Assembly: GCA_023396215.1 (NCBI GenBank)
Contig: JAEWWW010000105.1
Coordinates: forward strand, 1 to 17,001
DNA: 17,001 bases
Direction of reading: 5' to 3'
From: Bacillota bacterium
GTDB lineage: Bacteria > Bacillota > Clostridia > Oscillospirales > Ruminococcaceae
Part shown: positions 1 to 6,659 of the stretch, piece by piece
How positions within the stretch are numbered: the first letter of the stretch is position 1
Layout: each line of letters starts with the position of its first letter
The notes under the pieces: model-generated
The model's database searches: none
The model's input: only the letters and a program-made list of their open reading frames with translations
What the model was told of the DNA's origin: nothing
Program-made: the position numbers and the translations under genes

Positions 1-173
1 TCTAATGTGGTAGGAACCTACGGTTCCCCCACAAACGCCCCCTCCCTCTGTGTTGCGAAGTTCGATACCTCTGCCCTGAAATGGAGATTGTGTTTGGTGT
101 CGCCTGTGGGCGGATTATCTGCTGCGCTCTAATGTGGTAGGAACCTACGGTTCCCCCACAAACGCCCCCTCCC
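1..173. repeat. 46-bp direct repeat, two copies 127 bp apart
   Basis: Bases 1-46 recur exactly at 128-173. Each copy holds an imperfect hairpin (6-33 and 133-160): TGTGG pairs with CCACA, and GGAACC pairs with GGTTCC around a TAC loop. An overlapping palindrome, GTAGGAACCTAC, lies in the same unit. The 81 bp between copies show no convincing gene. The repeat begins at the window edge, so more copies may lie to the left. It resembles a dispersed intergenic repeat; no transposase is visible. Confidence 0.85.
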
Positions 174-174
174 A

Positions 175-248
175 AGGCGTTTGCATATTCTGCGGAATAT
201 GCGGACACCCTTCGGGTGTGAAACGCCTCATGGGCGGGCCTTCCCATG
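175..248. other. predicted three-way-junction fold plus adjacent hairpin
   Basis: AGGCGTTT at 175-182 pairs with AAACGCCT at 221-228 and encloses two perfect hairpins: GCATATTC (183-190) with GAATATGC (195-202), and ACACCC (205-210) with GGGTGT (214-219). A further hairpin follows directly: CATGGG (229-234) with CCCATG (243-248). The pairing is read directly from the sequence; whether it acts as RNA or as a DNA repeat is unknown. Confidence 0.6.
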
Positions 249-252
249 TGTC

Positions 253-276
253 CCCCAAGCCTCCGGCGGGGTTTTT
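253..276 (+). terminator. terminator-like hairpin with T-tract
   Basis: CCCC at 253-256 and GCC at 259-261 pair with GGC at 265-267 and GGGG at 268-271, with an AA bulge and a TCC loop. TTTTT follows at 272-276. It could end a transcript coming from the structured repeat element on its left. No coding gene in the window would use it. Confidence 0.5.
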
Positions 277-393
277 GCAGTTGCCTCGCTTTGCCGGGGG
301 TTATTCCATAGATATCCCCCTTCTTGAAGAGGAAAGCATCTGCAAAAATCTTTTTTCCACGATGATAACAAAGAGGCATGCCAAGGAGAAAAC

Positions 394-1622
394 ATGAAAA
401 GAATAGCTTTGAATATCTTAACGCTTATCATAATACTAAGCCTTGCCGCTTGCGGCAGGCCGGGTGAAAAAAGTTCAAATCCAAGTTCAAATTCCAGTAC
501 AAATACAAGTTCAAGCTCAACCGAACCCGCACCTCCCGGGGAAGCGCCGTCAAAGGCGGAGCAACTCCTGCGGGAGATGACCTTGGAGGAAAAAATTGGG
601 CAGCTTTTTATCATTCGCCCCGAGTCTTTGAAGAGCAACCTCACCGCAGAGCAGGTCAACAATTCAAAAGCTTATGGCGCAACAGAACTGGAGAGCCAGA
701 TGGCCGAAGCGCTGAAACGGTATGCGGTTGGCGGTGTGGCGCTTTTTCAAAAAAATATCCTGTCGCCTGCCCAACTGACCGCTTTTGTAGACGCAATGCA
801 GGAACAGGGCAAAATTCCTTTGTTTGTGGGCGTTGACGAGGAAGGCGGCCCTGTATCCAGAATTGCCAACTCCAAGGGGTTTGATGTGCAGAAGTATGAA
901 AGCATGGAGGCAATAGGACGGACGGGGGACCGAAAGACGGCACAAAATGTGGGCTTTACCATTGGCTCCTACCTGAAGCGGTATGGGTTTAATCTGGATT
1001 TTGCTCCGGTAGCCGACGTGAACACCAATCCCGATAATATCGTGATTGGCAACCGTTCTTTTGGCAGCGACCCCGCCCTTGTGGCAGGCTGGTATCCGCA
1101 GAGATTGCCGGGCTCCACCAAGCGGGCGTGATAAGCTGTGTAAAGCACTTTCCCGGCCATGGAGATACAAGAGGAGATACCCACAAAGGATTTGTATCCA
1201 CAGAAAAGAGCTGGGAAGAGTTAAAGCAGAGCGAGCTGCTTCCCTTTGTGAATGCTTTGAATCATACCGATATGGTTATGATTTCGCATATCACAGCCCC
1301 CAAGGTAACCTCCGACGGGCTTCCCTCCTCTCTATCCGGAGAGATGATTGAGGGCAGGCTGCGGAGGGAGCTGGGTTATGACGGCGTGGTGATCACCGAT
1401 TCGATGGCCATGGGCGCCATTACCAACGAATATACCTCCGGTACGGCTGCTGTAAAGTGTGTTTTAGCCGGAGCGGATATTATCCTAATGCCTGAAAACT
1501 TTGTGGAAGCCTATAATGGGCTATACGACGCCGTTAAAAGTGGCGCGGTGAGTGAAGCGCGGATTGACGAGAGTGTGCTGCGCATTTTATCGTTAAAAGA
1601 GCAGTATGGTTTGCTCAAATAG
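394..1622 (+). pseudogene. nagZ: NagZ-like GH3 beta-N-acetylhexosaminidase lipoprotein, frameshifted
   Basis: Family 3 glycoside hydrolases of this type remove N-acetylglucosamine from cell-wall muropeptides outside the membrane. The N-terminus is a lipoprotein signal (MKRIALN, hydrophobic core, lipobox LAAC with Cys20), followed by a Ser/Asn-rich linker and the TIM barrel. The frame starting at ATG 394 (AAGGAG upstream) runs into a stop at 1129-1131 after a nonsense tail from about 1090. The next frame continues the family sequence exactly: the KHFPGHGDT motif, the Asp-Thr-His general acid dyad (GDTHKG) and the nucleophile Asp in TDSMAMGAI, ending at 1622. Adding one base in GGCTGGTA near 1089 (GGC-ATG-GTA) gives an intact protein of about 409 residues, which is family length. 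It is a recent one-base deletion or a sequencing error. A terminator follows at 1653. Confidence 0.85.
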
Positions 1623-1652
1623 ACCTTTTTACATGACGCCTCCAAAAAGAAA

Positions 1653-1678
1653 GGCCGGTTGAAAAACCGGTCTTTTTT
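1653..1678 (+). terminator. intrinsic terminator after the nagZ-like gene
   Basis: GGCCGGTT at 1653-1660 pairs with AACCGGTC at 1665-1672 (one G-T wobble) around a GAAA loop and is followed by TTTTTT at 1673-1678. Confidence 0.85.
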
Positions 1679-1745
1679 GCCGCCGCTTCATAAGCGTGAG
1701 GGATGGCTCATTAAAAATTCTGGGGGAATTTCTCTGCTTTACTTG

Positions 1746-1794
1746 TTGACATATGCCGGTAAAGGCGTATAATGATTTTGACATATGTCGATAA
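1746..1794 (+). promoter_or_regulatory. sigma-A promoter with duplicated operator-like site
   Basis: TTGACA at 1746-1751 and TATAAT at 1768-1773 are separated by 16 bp, a consensus vegetative promoter. A 17-bp motif, TTGACATATG(C/T)CG(G/A)TAA, occurs twice as direct repeats at 1746-1762 and 1778-1794. The second copy contains the perfect palindrome GACATATGTC. One copy covers the -35 box and the other the transcription start region, the arrangement expected of a repressor site. The DUF134 protein encoded 28 bp downstream is the obvious candidate binder (inference). Confidence 0.7.
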
Positions 1795-1821
1795 TGGAGC
1801 CGGGCGAAAAGAGGTGAGGCG

Positions 1822-2187
1822 ATGCCAAGACCCCGCAAATATCGGCGTGTATGTTCGCACCCGCAATGCACCAGCTTTAAGCCATGCGGTGGGGCGGGGC
1901 AGGCGGTTACCATGACCCTTGACGAATACGAGGTCATCCGCCTGATAGACCTGCAAGGGCTGACGCAGGAGCAGTGCGCCCAACAGATGGAGGTCGCCCG
2001 CACCACGGTGCAAGCGATTTACGCCAGCGCCAGAAAAACGCTGGCCCGGTGTATCGTCGAGGGCCGCCCCCTGAAGATTGGCGGCGGCGATGTACGGCTC
2101 TGCGAGCACCGCAATTCATCCTGCGGCAAGGGCTGCTGCAGGTGGAAAAATTCTCAAAGTGAAAAGGAAGGGACCAACCTTGAGTGA
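1822..2187 (+). CDS. DUF134 (UPF0251) family DNA-binding protein
   Basis: A small predicted transcription factor of 121 residues. The N-terminus MPRPRKYRRVC with cysteines 11, 16 and 22 is the family hallmark. A sigma-70 region-4-like helix-turn-helix follows (MTLDEYEVIRLIDLQGLTQE, then ARTTVQAIYASARKTLA, about residues 35-80). The C-terminal part is cysteine-rich (one Cys, then SCGKGCC), suggesting a bound metal or Fe-S cluster. The start ATG has GAGGTGAGG just upstream. The last 8 bases overlap the Mrp gene. Genes of this family commonly sit beside Mrp and NifX-like genes, and the family function is not established. The duplicated palindromic site over its promoter suggests autoregulation, possibly in response to metal or redox state. 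Confidence 0.88.
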   Translation: MPRPRKYRRVCSHPQCTSFKPCGGAGQAVTMTLDEYEVIRLIDLQGLTQEQCAQQMEVARTTVQAIYASARKTLARCIVEGRPLKIGGGDVRLCEHRNSSCGKGCCRWKNSQSEKEGTNLE

Positions 2188-3019
2188 ACAATGTGGAGGA
2201 GGCTGCTCCGGCTGCGGGGTGGAAAACTGCGCCGACAGAAAGCCGGTAAGCTTTTTGGAGGCGCCCAATGAGCTTTCCAGCATAGGCAGGGTCATTGGCG
2301 TGGTAAGCGGCAAAGGCGGCGTGGGCAAAACAATGGTTACCTCGCTGCTGGCGGCGGCGATGCAGCGGGCCGGGCACCGCACCGCTGTTTTGGATGCGGA
2401 TGTGACGGGGCCGTCTATCCCCCGGGCGTTTGGCATTCGGGGCAAAGCAGAGGGCAATGAGCTGGGGCTTTTTCCTGTAAAAAGCCGGACGGGCGTCTCG
2501 GTTATGTCCATCAACCTGCTGCTGGAGAAGGACACCGACCCGGTGGTCTGGCGTGGCCCGGTTATTGCCGGAACGGTAAAGCAGTTCTGGACCGATGTGG
2601 TGTGGGGAGATATCGACTACATGTTTGTCGACCTTCCTCCCGGAACGGGGGATGTGCCGCTTACGGTCTTTCAGTCGCTCCCCCTCGACGGCATTGTGAT
2701 TGTCACATCGCCGCAGGAGCTGGTGGGCATGATTGTGGAGAAGGCTGTGAACATGGCGGCCATGATGAAAATTCCCGTAATTGCCCTTGTGGAGAATATG
2801 AGCTATTTCAAATGCCCCGATTGCGGCAGTGAGCATCCTGTTTTTGGCGAGAGCCGCGTGGAGGAGATTGCCGCCAAGCATGGCATTGAGGTTGTGTGCA
2901 GGCTGCCCATCAATCCCAAGCTGGCGGCAGCCACCGACGCAGGGACGATTGAGCTTTTTGAGGACGACAACCTGAAAGGGTTAACCAGCCTGCTTGAAGA
3001 AATGGGGAGCAAGAAATGA
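2180..3019 (+). CDS. mrp: Mrp/NBP35-family iron-sulfur carrier ATPase
   Basis: A cytoplasmic P-loop ATPase that in this family carries and transfers [4Fe-4S] clusters to apo-proteins. With the TTG start at 2180 (AAGGAAGGG upstream) the product has 279 residues. A longer reading from ATG 2078 would lie inside the DUF134 gene and adds a non-family stretch. Visible features: an N-terminal ferredoxin-like cysteine cluster (Cys5, 9, 12, 17: CGGGCSGCGVENC), the deviant Walker A motif GKGGVGKT at residues 44-51, LDADVTGPSIPR, DLPPGTGD, and the C-terminal CPDC at 212-215 that bridges a cluster at the dimer interface. It overlaps the upstream gene by 8 bases and the downstream gene by 4 (ATGA), so the three are translationally coupled. 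Confidence 0.92.
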   Translation: MSEQCGGGCSGCGVENCADRKPVSFLEAPNELSSIGRVIGVVSGKGGVGKTMVTSLLAAAMQRAGHRTAVLDADVTGPSIPRAFGIRGKAEGNELGLFPVKSRTGVSVMSINLLLEKDTDPVVWRGPVIAGTVKQFWTDVVWGDIDYMFVDLPPGTGDVPLTVFQSLPLDGIVIVTSPQELVGMIVEKAVNMAAMMKIPVIALVENMSYFKCPDCGSEHPVFGESRVEEIAAKHGIEVVCRLPINPKLAAATDAGTIELFEDDNLKGLTSLLEEMGSKK

Positions 3020-3456
3020 GAATTGCAGTGGCATATGAGGATGGCAAGGTATTTCAGCACTTTGGACATACGCAGCAGTTTAAGATATACGACATAGAAG
3101 ATGGCAAGGTTCAGTCGGCTTCTATCCTAAGCACAGATGGCAACGGTCACGGCGCGTTGGCCGGTATCCTGAAACAAGGCGGCGTAGACACGCTGATTTG
3201 CGGCGGCATTGGCGACGGCGCAAAACGCGCCCTTGCCGAAGCGGGCATTTGGCTGTACGGCGGCGTCAGCGAAGATGCGGATAGGGCCGTAGCCGACCTG
3301 CTGGCCGGCAACCTGAGCTACAACCCCGACGTCGCGTGTAGCCACCACGGCGAGCATCATCATGGTGAGCATCACCACGGCGAGCATCACCACGACGAAC
3401 ACCACCATGGCGACGGCCACAATTGCGGCAATCACGGCGGGCACCATCACCAGTAG
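3016..3456 (+). CDS. NifX/NifB-type cofactor-binding domain protein with His-rich tail
   Basis: 146 residues. Residues 1 to about 100 match the dinitrogenase iron-molybdenum cofactor-binding fold (MRIAVAYEDGKVFQHFGHTQQF at the start, then LICGGIGDGAKRALAEAGI and LYGGVSEDADRAVADLLAG). Members bind or carry metal clusters, and in anaerobes without nitrogenase they usually sit beside Mrp and DUF134. Residues 110-146 are an added tail of HHGEH-type repeats with one Cys, encoded by an imperfect 15-bp tandem repeat from about 3343 to 3420; such tails typically bind nickel, zinc or cobalt. The start overlaps the Mrp stop (ATGA). No nif structural genes are in the window, so nitrogen fixation is not implied; cluster delivery or metal storage fits better. 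Confidence 0.85.
   Translation: MRIAVAYEDGKVFQHFGHTQQFKIYDIEDGKVQSASILSTDGNGHGALAGILKQGGVDTLICGGIGDGAKRALAEAGIWLYGGVSEDADRAVADLLAGNLSYNPDVACSHHGEHHHGEHHHGEHHHDEHHHGDGHNCGNHGGHHHQ
3343..3420 (+). repeat. 15-bp tandem repeat encoding HHGEH units
   Basis: About five imperfect copies of a CACCACGGCGAGCAT-type 15-mer encode HHGEH, HHGEH, HHGEH, HHDEH and HHGDG within the tail of the NifX-like protein. Third-position differences between copies show the unit is conserved at protein level more than at DNA level. Slippage could change the copy number. Confidence 0.7.
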
Positions 3457-3501
3457 AACACATGGGGGTGCGCATCCCACAACTCCTCCGTCATGAAGAA
3501 A

Positions 3502-3548
3502 CTTGATTACAAAATCCACCCGCTCAGCGGGTGGATTTTGTAATCAAG
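3502..3548. terminator. perfect 22-bp-stem hairpin, probable bidirectional terminator
   Basis: Bases 3502-3523 are fully complementary to 3527-3548 around a TCA loop. The GC-rich core (CCACCCGC with GCGGGTGG) is flanked by AAAAT and ATTTTG, so it can act as a terminator in both directions. It lies 45 bp after the NifX-like gene. Confidence 0.75.
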
Positions 3549-3631
3549 CAAGACACAGCCTGACCAAATTTACCGCAACCTTTTACCCAAGGAATATTGT
3601 TCCTGGAGTAAGAAGCCTGACAGACATAAAG

Positions 3632-3659
3632 AGAACCTTTACCGGGGGTTCTTTTTTTT
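3632..3659 (+). terminator. intrinsic terminator
   Basis: AGAACC at 3632-3637 pairs with GGTTCT at 3647-3652, followed by an unbroken T-run to 3659. A weaker hairpin, AGGAA with TTCCT, lies about 40 bp upstream. Together with 3502-3548 this isolates the metal-protein operon from the chemotaxis genes. Bases 3549-3631 show no gene. Confidence 0.7.
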
Positions 3660-3690
3660 ATTTAATTTATGTTGTGCGGGTTATTTCTTA

Positions 3691-3724
3691 TTGCTATTTG
3701 CATTGTAATAGTATATATTATTAC
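3691..3724 (+). promoter_or_regulatory. probable promoter of the cheW leader
   Basis: TTGCTA at 3691-3696 and TATATT at 3714-3719 are 17 bp apart. The -10 region lies inside an inverted repeat, GTAATA (3705-3710) and TATTAC (3719-3724), which might be a regulator site. The -35 box is only a partial match. Confidence 0.45.
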
Positions 3725-3763
3725 ATAATAACTGTTTAAATGTGGTTATAGAGGTAAATCTAT

Positions 3764-3841
3764 ATGCGCAGCCTCGCTGATGAAAGCTGGCCATACGCGA
3801 CGACGAAAAATGCAAATCAGGTACTAAAAGTACCAGGATAA
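3764..3841 (+). CDS. 25-codon leader ORF upstream of cheW, unrecognised
   Basis: ATG at 3764 is preceded by AGAGGT at 3749-3754, a good ribosome binding site, and the frame runs 25 codons to TAA at 3839-3841. An in-frame stop at 3755 shows it is not the end of a longer gene. The peptide begins MRSLADESWPYATT and ends with NQVLKVPG; no signal peptide or membrane segment is visible. I do not recognise it. Its last third overlaps sequences that can pair with the downstream terminator-like hairpin, so a leader-peptide role is possible. It could equally be a chance ORF. Confidence 0.35.
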   Translation: MRSLADESWPYATTKNANQVLKVPG

Positions 3842-3883
3842 CCCTGCAAATCCGCCATATGATTTGCATACAGTGGATTTTTT
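3810..3883 (+). promoter_or_regulatory. candidate transcription attenuator with mutually exclusive hairpins
   Basis: TGCAAATC occurs at 3811-3818 and at 3845-3852, and both copies are complementary to GATTTGCA at 3861-3868; the first copy extends to nine pairs. The second copy also overlaps AAATCCGC (3848-3855), which pairs with GTGGATTT (3873-3880) to form a terminator-like hairpin ending in six Ts at 3878-3883. A small hairpin GGTAC/GTACC (3820-3834) lies between. These pairings compete, as in a riboswitch or attenuator. No known riboswitch class was recognised. Confidence 0.45.
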
Positions 3884-3893
3884 GGCGCAATGA

Positions 3894-3917
3894 CAGCGGT
3901 TTCACTATCGACCGCTG
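3894..3917 (+). other. hairpin in the cheW 5' leader
   Basis: CAGCGGT pairs with ACCGCTG around a ten-base loop, a 7-bp stem about 50 bp before the cheW start. It is not followed by a T-run, so it is more likely a structural element of the leader than a terminator. Confidence 0.45.
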
Positions 3918-3966
3918 CTATAAAAATAGAGTATTTATGAGAAAAAGCTGAAGAGGAGTATGTGGA

Positions 3967-4464
3967 ATGGCACAAATGGAACCGGCCGAACTGGCCGGGC
4001 TGGAGGAGGAGGCCCTGCGGGGAAAGTACCTGACCTTTTCCCTGGGGGCAGGCGACCTGTTTGGCATGGAGATTAGGTACGTCACCGAGATTATCGGGAT
4101 ACAGGCGGTGACCCGGCTGCCGGAAATGCCGGCGTATGTAAAAGGGGTTACCAACCTTCGCGGAAAGGTGATACCCGTCATGGACGCCCGGCTGCGCTTT
4201 CAGCGGGAAGAACGGGCCTACGACGAAAGAACCTGTATCATCGTGCTTGATACCGGCGGGTTCTCCATCGGCCTGATTGTGGACGGCGTCGATGAGGTGC
4301 TCACCCTGCGGGATGAGGACATTTCGCCACCCCCCAGCTTTCACAAGGGCGGCCATGGGTATGTCAAGGGCATCGGCAAGGCCGAAGGAAAGATTACGCT
4401 GCTGCTGGACTGCCAAAAGCTTTTGAGCGACGACGAGGTGACAGAACTCAGCGCATCATTATAG
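3967..4464 (+). CDS. cheW: chemotaxis adaptor protein CheW
   Basis: 165 residues, the normal CheW size. CheW links methyl-accepting receptors to the kinase CheA in arrays at the cytoplasmic face of the membrane. The CheW SH3-like domain covers about residues 19-155: YLTFSLGAGDLFGMEIRYVTEII, RLPEMPAYVKGVTNLRGKVIPV (the conserved N-L-R-G-x-V-I-P-V core) and GLIVDGVDEVL. A short acidic extension precedes it. The ATG at 3967 follows AGGAG at 3954-3958; an ATG at 3960 is in another frame. The receptor gene begins 51 bp later, so the two are probably co-transcribed, while cheA, cheY, cheB and cheR are absent from the window. An alternative is CheV, excluded because there is no receiver domain. Confidence 0.93.
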   Translation: MAQMEPAELAGLEEEALRGKYLTFSLGAGDLFGMEIRYVTEIIGIQAVTRLPEMPAYVKGVTNLRGKVIPVMDARLRFQREERAYDERTCIIVLDTGGFSIGLIVDGVDEVLTLRDEDISPPPSFHKGGHGYVKGIGKAEGKITLLLDCQKLLSDDEVTELSASL

Positions 4465-4515
4465 AACTTTGAACCGATAAAAACGACTTAGTAGAATACG
4501 GAGTGAATTAGAGAA

Positions 4516-6387
4516 ATGAAAACATGGTTTGGAAACTTAAAAATTGGCGCAAAGATTGCCTGCGGTTTTCTGGTTGTGACATTGGTGGCCGGCCTGATAG
4601 GAGGCATCGGGATTATCAGCCTGCAAACCGTCAACCAAACCTACAGCAGCTCCTATCTGGCAACCACCTCGGCGCTGCAGTATACCGAAAAGATAGCAGT
4701 CTCGTTTCAGGTGATACGGGCAACCCTGTTTGAAATGACCCTGGCTGAAGACCGGGCATATAAGGAAAGCTGTATCGAAAGCATCAATAGCCACAGAGGC
4801 ATCATAGACGATAACTTATCCAGGTATAAGGACATGCTGGCGGCATTTCCGCAGGAAGAAATAGAGCAAGACCTTGTGCTTGTCACCAATCTGGAAGCTG
4901 CCATCAACGCCTTTGGCAATCAACGCAGGGAGTTTATGAACGGCATCGGTCTGGATGTGGAGCGCCGCAGCGAAGCGTTTGTCCTTTTGGGCGACGGAGG
5001 CGAGCTGCATTCTCTGGCGCAGAATTTGGAGAACGCCATTGAGGCGCTGATAGATTCCAATAATGAATATACGAAGGATCAGATTGCCCTTCAGGAGGCG
5101 ACGGCGATACGCTCCGAGGTTATCATGGCTATCTTTATTGTGGTGGGCGTGCTGGTGGCGGTGCTGATCGGCATGCTTCTGGCACGGGATTTATCGAAGC
5201 GCATCAAGATGATTGTGGAGGTAAACAATAAGCTGTCCAAGGGGGATTTGGACGTACATATTGACATCGCCTCAAAGGACGAAATTGGGATGCTGGCCGA
5301 AGCCGCCCGAAACATGTCCGGCGCATTAAAAACAATCATAGAAGACCTTGCAATGGGCTTTGGCGCCTTTTCCGACGGCAACTTTGCGGTGGACACCCAG
5401 GCGGAGGCTTACTATGTAGGCGATTACCGCCCCCTGATGGATTCCATTCGCAAGATGAGAAACAAGCTCAGCGATACGCTGCGCAATGTGAACATGGCGG
5501 CCGAACAGGTGGCGACCGGCTCCGGTCAGGTTGCCAGCGGCGCGCAGGCGTTGGCAAGCGGCTCTACCGAGCAGGCGGCCTCAATCGAGGAGCTGACCGC
5601 CTCGGCGGAAAAAATCGCCGAGCAGGCGCAGGAGACCTCCGCCCTGATTACCGCCGCCTCCCAGTCGATTCAGCAATCGGGCGACGATCTGGCCGTGGGG
5701 AACCGGCACATGGAGCAGCTCACCCGTTCTATGGAGGAGATTGGCGTCTCCTCCAACCAGATTGCCAACATCACCAAGGTCATTGAGGACATCGCCTTCC
5801 AAACCAATATTCTGGCCCTCAACGCAGCCATCGAAGCCGCCCGCGCAGGCAACGCGGGCAAGGGCTTTGCGGTGGTAGCCGACGAGGTGCGCACCCTTGC
5901 CGCGAAATCGGCAGAAGCCGCCAAGCAGACAGCGGGGCTGATTGGAAACTCGGTCGCCACTGTGGCCAAGGGCACCGAAATTACAACCCAGACAGCGCAG
6001 ATATTCAAACAGGTGGGCGGTCGCGCGGAGGTGTTGATGGGGGACTTTGGCAGGGTCGAGCAGTCTATCGCGGAGCAGACCGGGGCCATTGGGGAGATTA
6101 AGCAGGGGCTATCCTTGATATCCTCGGTGGTGCAGACCAACGCCGCCACCGCGGAGGAAAACTCGGCCACCAGCGAGGAGATGTCGGCACAGGCCGACAC
6201 TCTGCGGCAGGAGGTCGGAAGATTTAAGCTGTGGGAAGAAAAGCAGCGCGATTACCGGGGGATAGAGAGCTTGCACACCCTTGACGCATGGGATGAGGAC
6301 GGCCAGCCCGAAGAGGAGGAGCCGAAGGCGCGTACCGCATTGAAGAAAAAGGCGCTGGCTGCCGGTGCGGGGCCGGGCAAGTATTGA
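4516..6387 (+). CDS. methyl-accepting chemotaxis protein
   Basis: A 623-residue transmembrane receptor. Segment one is at about residues 13-36, an extracytoplasmic helical (four-helix-bundle-like) sensor covers about 37-200, and segment two is at about 202-222. HAMP starts near DLSKRI (225-230) and runs to about 275, followed by a HAMP-like linker and the long coiled-coil signalling domain. The invariant hairpin tip IAFQTNILALNAAIEAARAG starts at residue 426, where CheA and CheW bind; it continues into GKGFAVVADEVRTLA. Glutamine/glutamate pairs flanking the tip are likely methylation sites. The C-terminus is a charged tail ending in GPGKY without an NWETF-type CheR tether. The ribosome binding site is weak (GGAG 12 bp upstream). 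It pairs with the preceding cheW; the ligand cannot be told from sequence. Confidence 0.93.
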   Translation: MKTWFGNLKIGAKIACGFLVVTLVAGLIGGIGIISLQTVNQTYSSSYLATTSALQYTEKIAVSFQVIRATLFEMTLAEDRAYKESCIESINSHRGIIDDNLSRYKDMLAAFPQEEIEQDLVLVTNLEAAINAFGNQRREFMNGIGLDVERRSEAFVLLGDGGELHSLAQNLENAIEALIDSNNEYTKDQIALQEATAIRSEVIMAIFIVVGVLVAVLIGMLLARDLSKRIKMIVEVNNKLSKGDLDVHIDIASKDEIGMLAEAARNMSGALKTIIEDLAMGFGAFSDGNFAVDTQAEAYYVGDYRPLMDSIRKMRNKLSDTLRNVNMAAEQVATGSGQVASGAQALASGSTEQAASIEELTASAEKIAEQAQETSALITAASQSIQQSGDDLAVGNRHMEQLTRSMEEIGVSSNQIANITKVIEDIAFQTNILALNAAIEAARAGNAGKGFAVVADEVRTLAAKSAEAAKQTAGLIGNSVATVAKGTEITTQTAQIFKQVGGRAEVLMGDFGRVEQSIAEQTGAIGEIKQGLSLISSVVQTNAATAEENSATSEEMSAQADTLRQEVGRFKLWEEKQRDYRGIESLHTLDAWDEDGQPEEEEPKARTALKKKALAAGAGPGKY

Positions 6388-6431
6388 TGCCGTAAAAGGC
6401 TCAAAAAATACCTTTTGGTGTAGTCAGGAAT

Positions 6432-6459
6432 GGAAGGTGGGTTGCAAGACCCACCTTCC
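6432..6459 (+). terminator. strong hairpin after the receptor gene, no T-run
   Basis: GGAAGGTGGGT at 6432-6442 is a perfect complement of ACCCACCTTCC at 6449-6459 around TGCAAG. No T-tract follows, so it is either a weak terminator or an mRNA 3'-end stabiliser for the chemotaxis transcript. A smaller AAAAGG/CCTTTT hairpin (6394-6416) precedes it. Confidence 0.5.
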
Positions 6460-6659
6460 TGCTGTGCTGTGAAGGTTGGGCGGGTATCATACTGCGCTGG
6501 CTGACGCTGCCTGACCGGCGGGCCGGAGCAGATAGATTGATGGGGAAGAAGCCTGACCGCGCCTAAGAAAAACAAAAGCGCCCGCCCGGCAGGCCATTGA
6601 ACAGAGGCGTGGTGCGGCGGCAACCGTATGCCACCGGCGAAAGGCTGCGTTGCGGCGGC
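6460..6659. other. intergenic stretch without a recognised gene
   Basis: GC-rich DNA between the receptor hairpin and the GntR promoter. Short open frames exist on both strands, but none has a ribosome binding site, a domain motif or a credible protein composition. I see no tRNA, insertion sequence or repeat array here. Confidence 0.5.

Noticed and set aside
1..173. CRISPR array
   Set aside because: Only two copies of a 46-bp repeat with an 81-bp spacer, and no cas genes; repeat and spacer lengths do not fit a CRISPR array.
1085..1095. Programmed ribosomal frameshift in the nagZ-like gene
   Set aside because: No slippery heptamer or downstream stimulatory structure is seen at GGCTGGTA, and a one-base deletion explains the data more simply.
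1974..2162. 62-codon plus-strand open frame inside the DUF134 gene
   Set aside because: Out-of-frame shadow of the DUF134 coding region with no ribosome binding site of its own.
1934..2881. 315-codon minus-strand open frame
   Set aside because: Antisense to the DUF134 and Mrp genes, whose motifs are unambiguous.
3740..3890. cyclic-di-GMP riboswitch (GEMM) before the chemotaxis genes
   Set aside because: The conserved GEMM-I core segments and the class II core are not present in the order required; only generic hairpins and the competing repeats are seen.
4473..4480. Flagellar-type (sigma-28/SigD) promoter before the receptor gene
   Set aside because: A CCGATAA -10-like sequence is present, but no TAAA -35 element lies at the expected distance.
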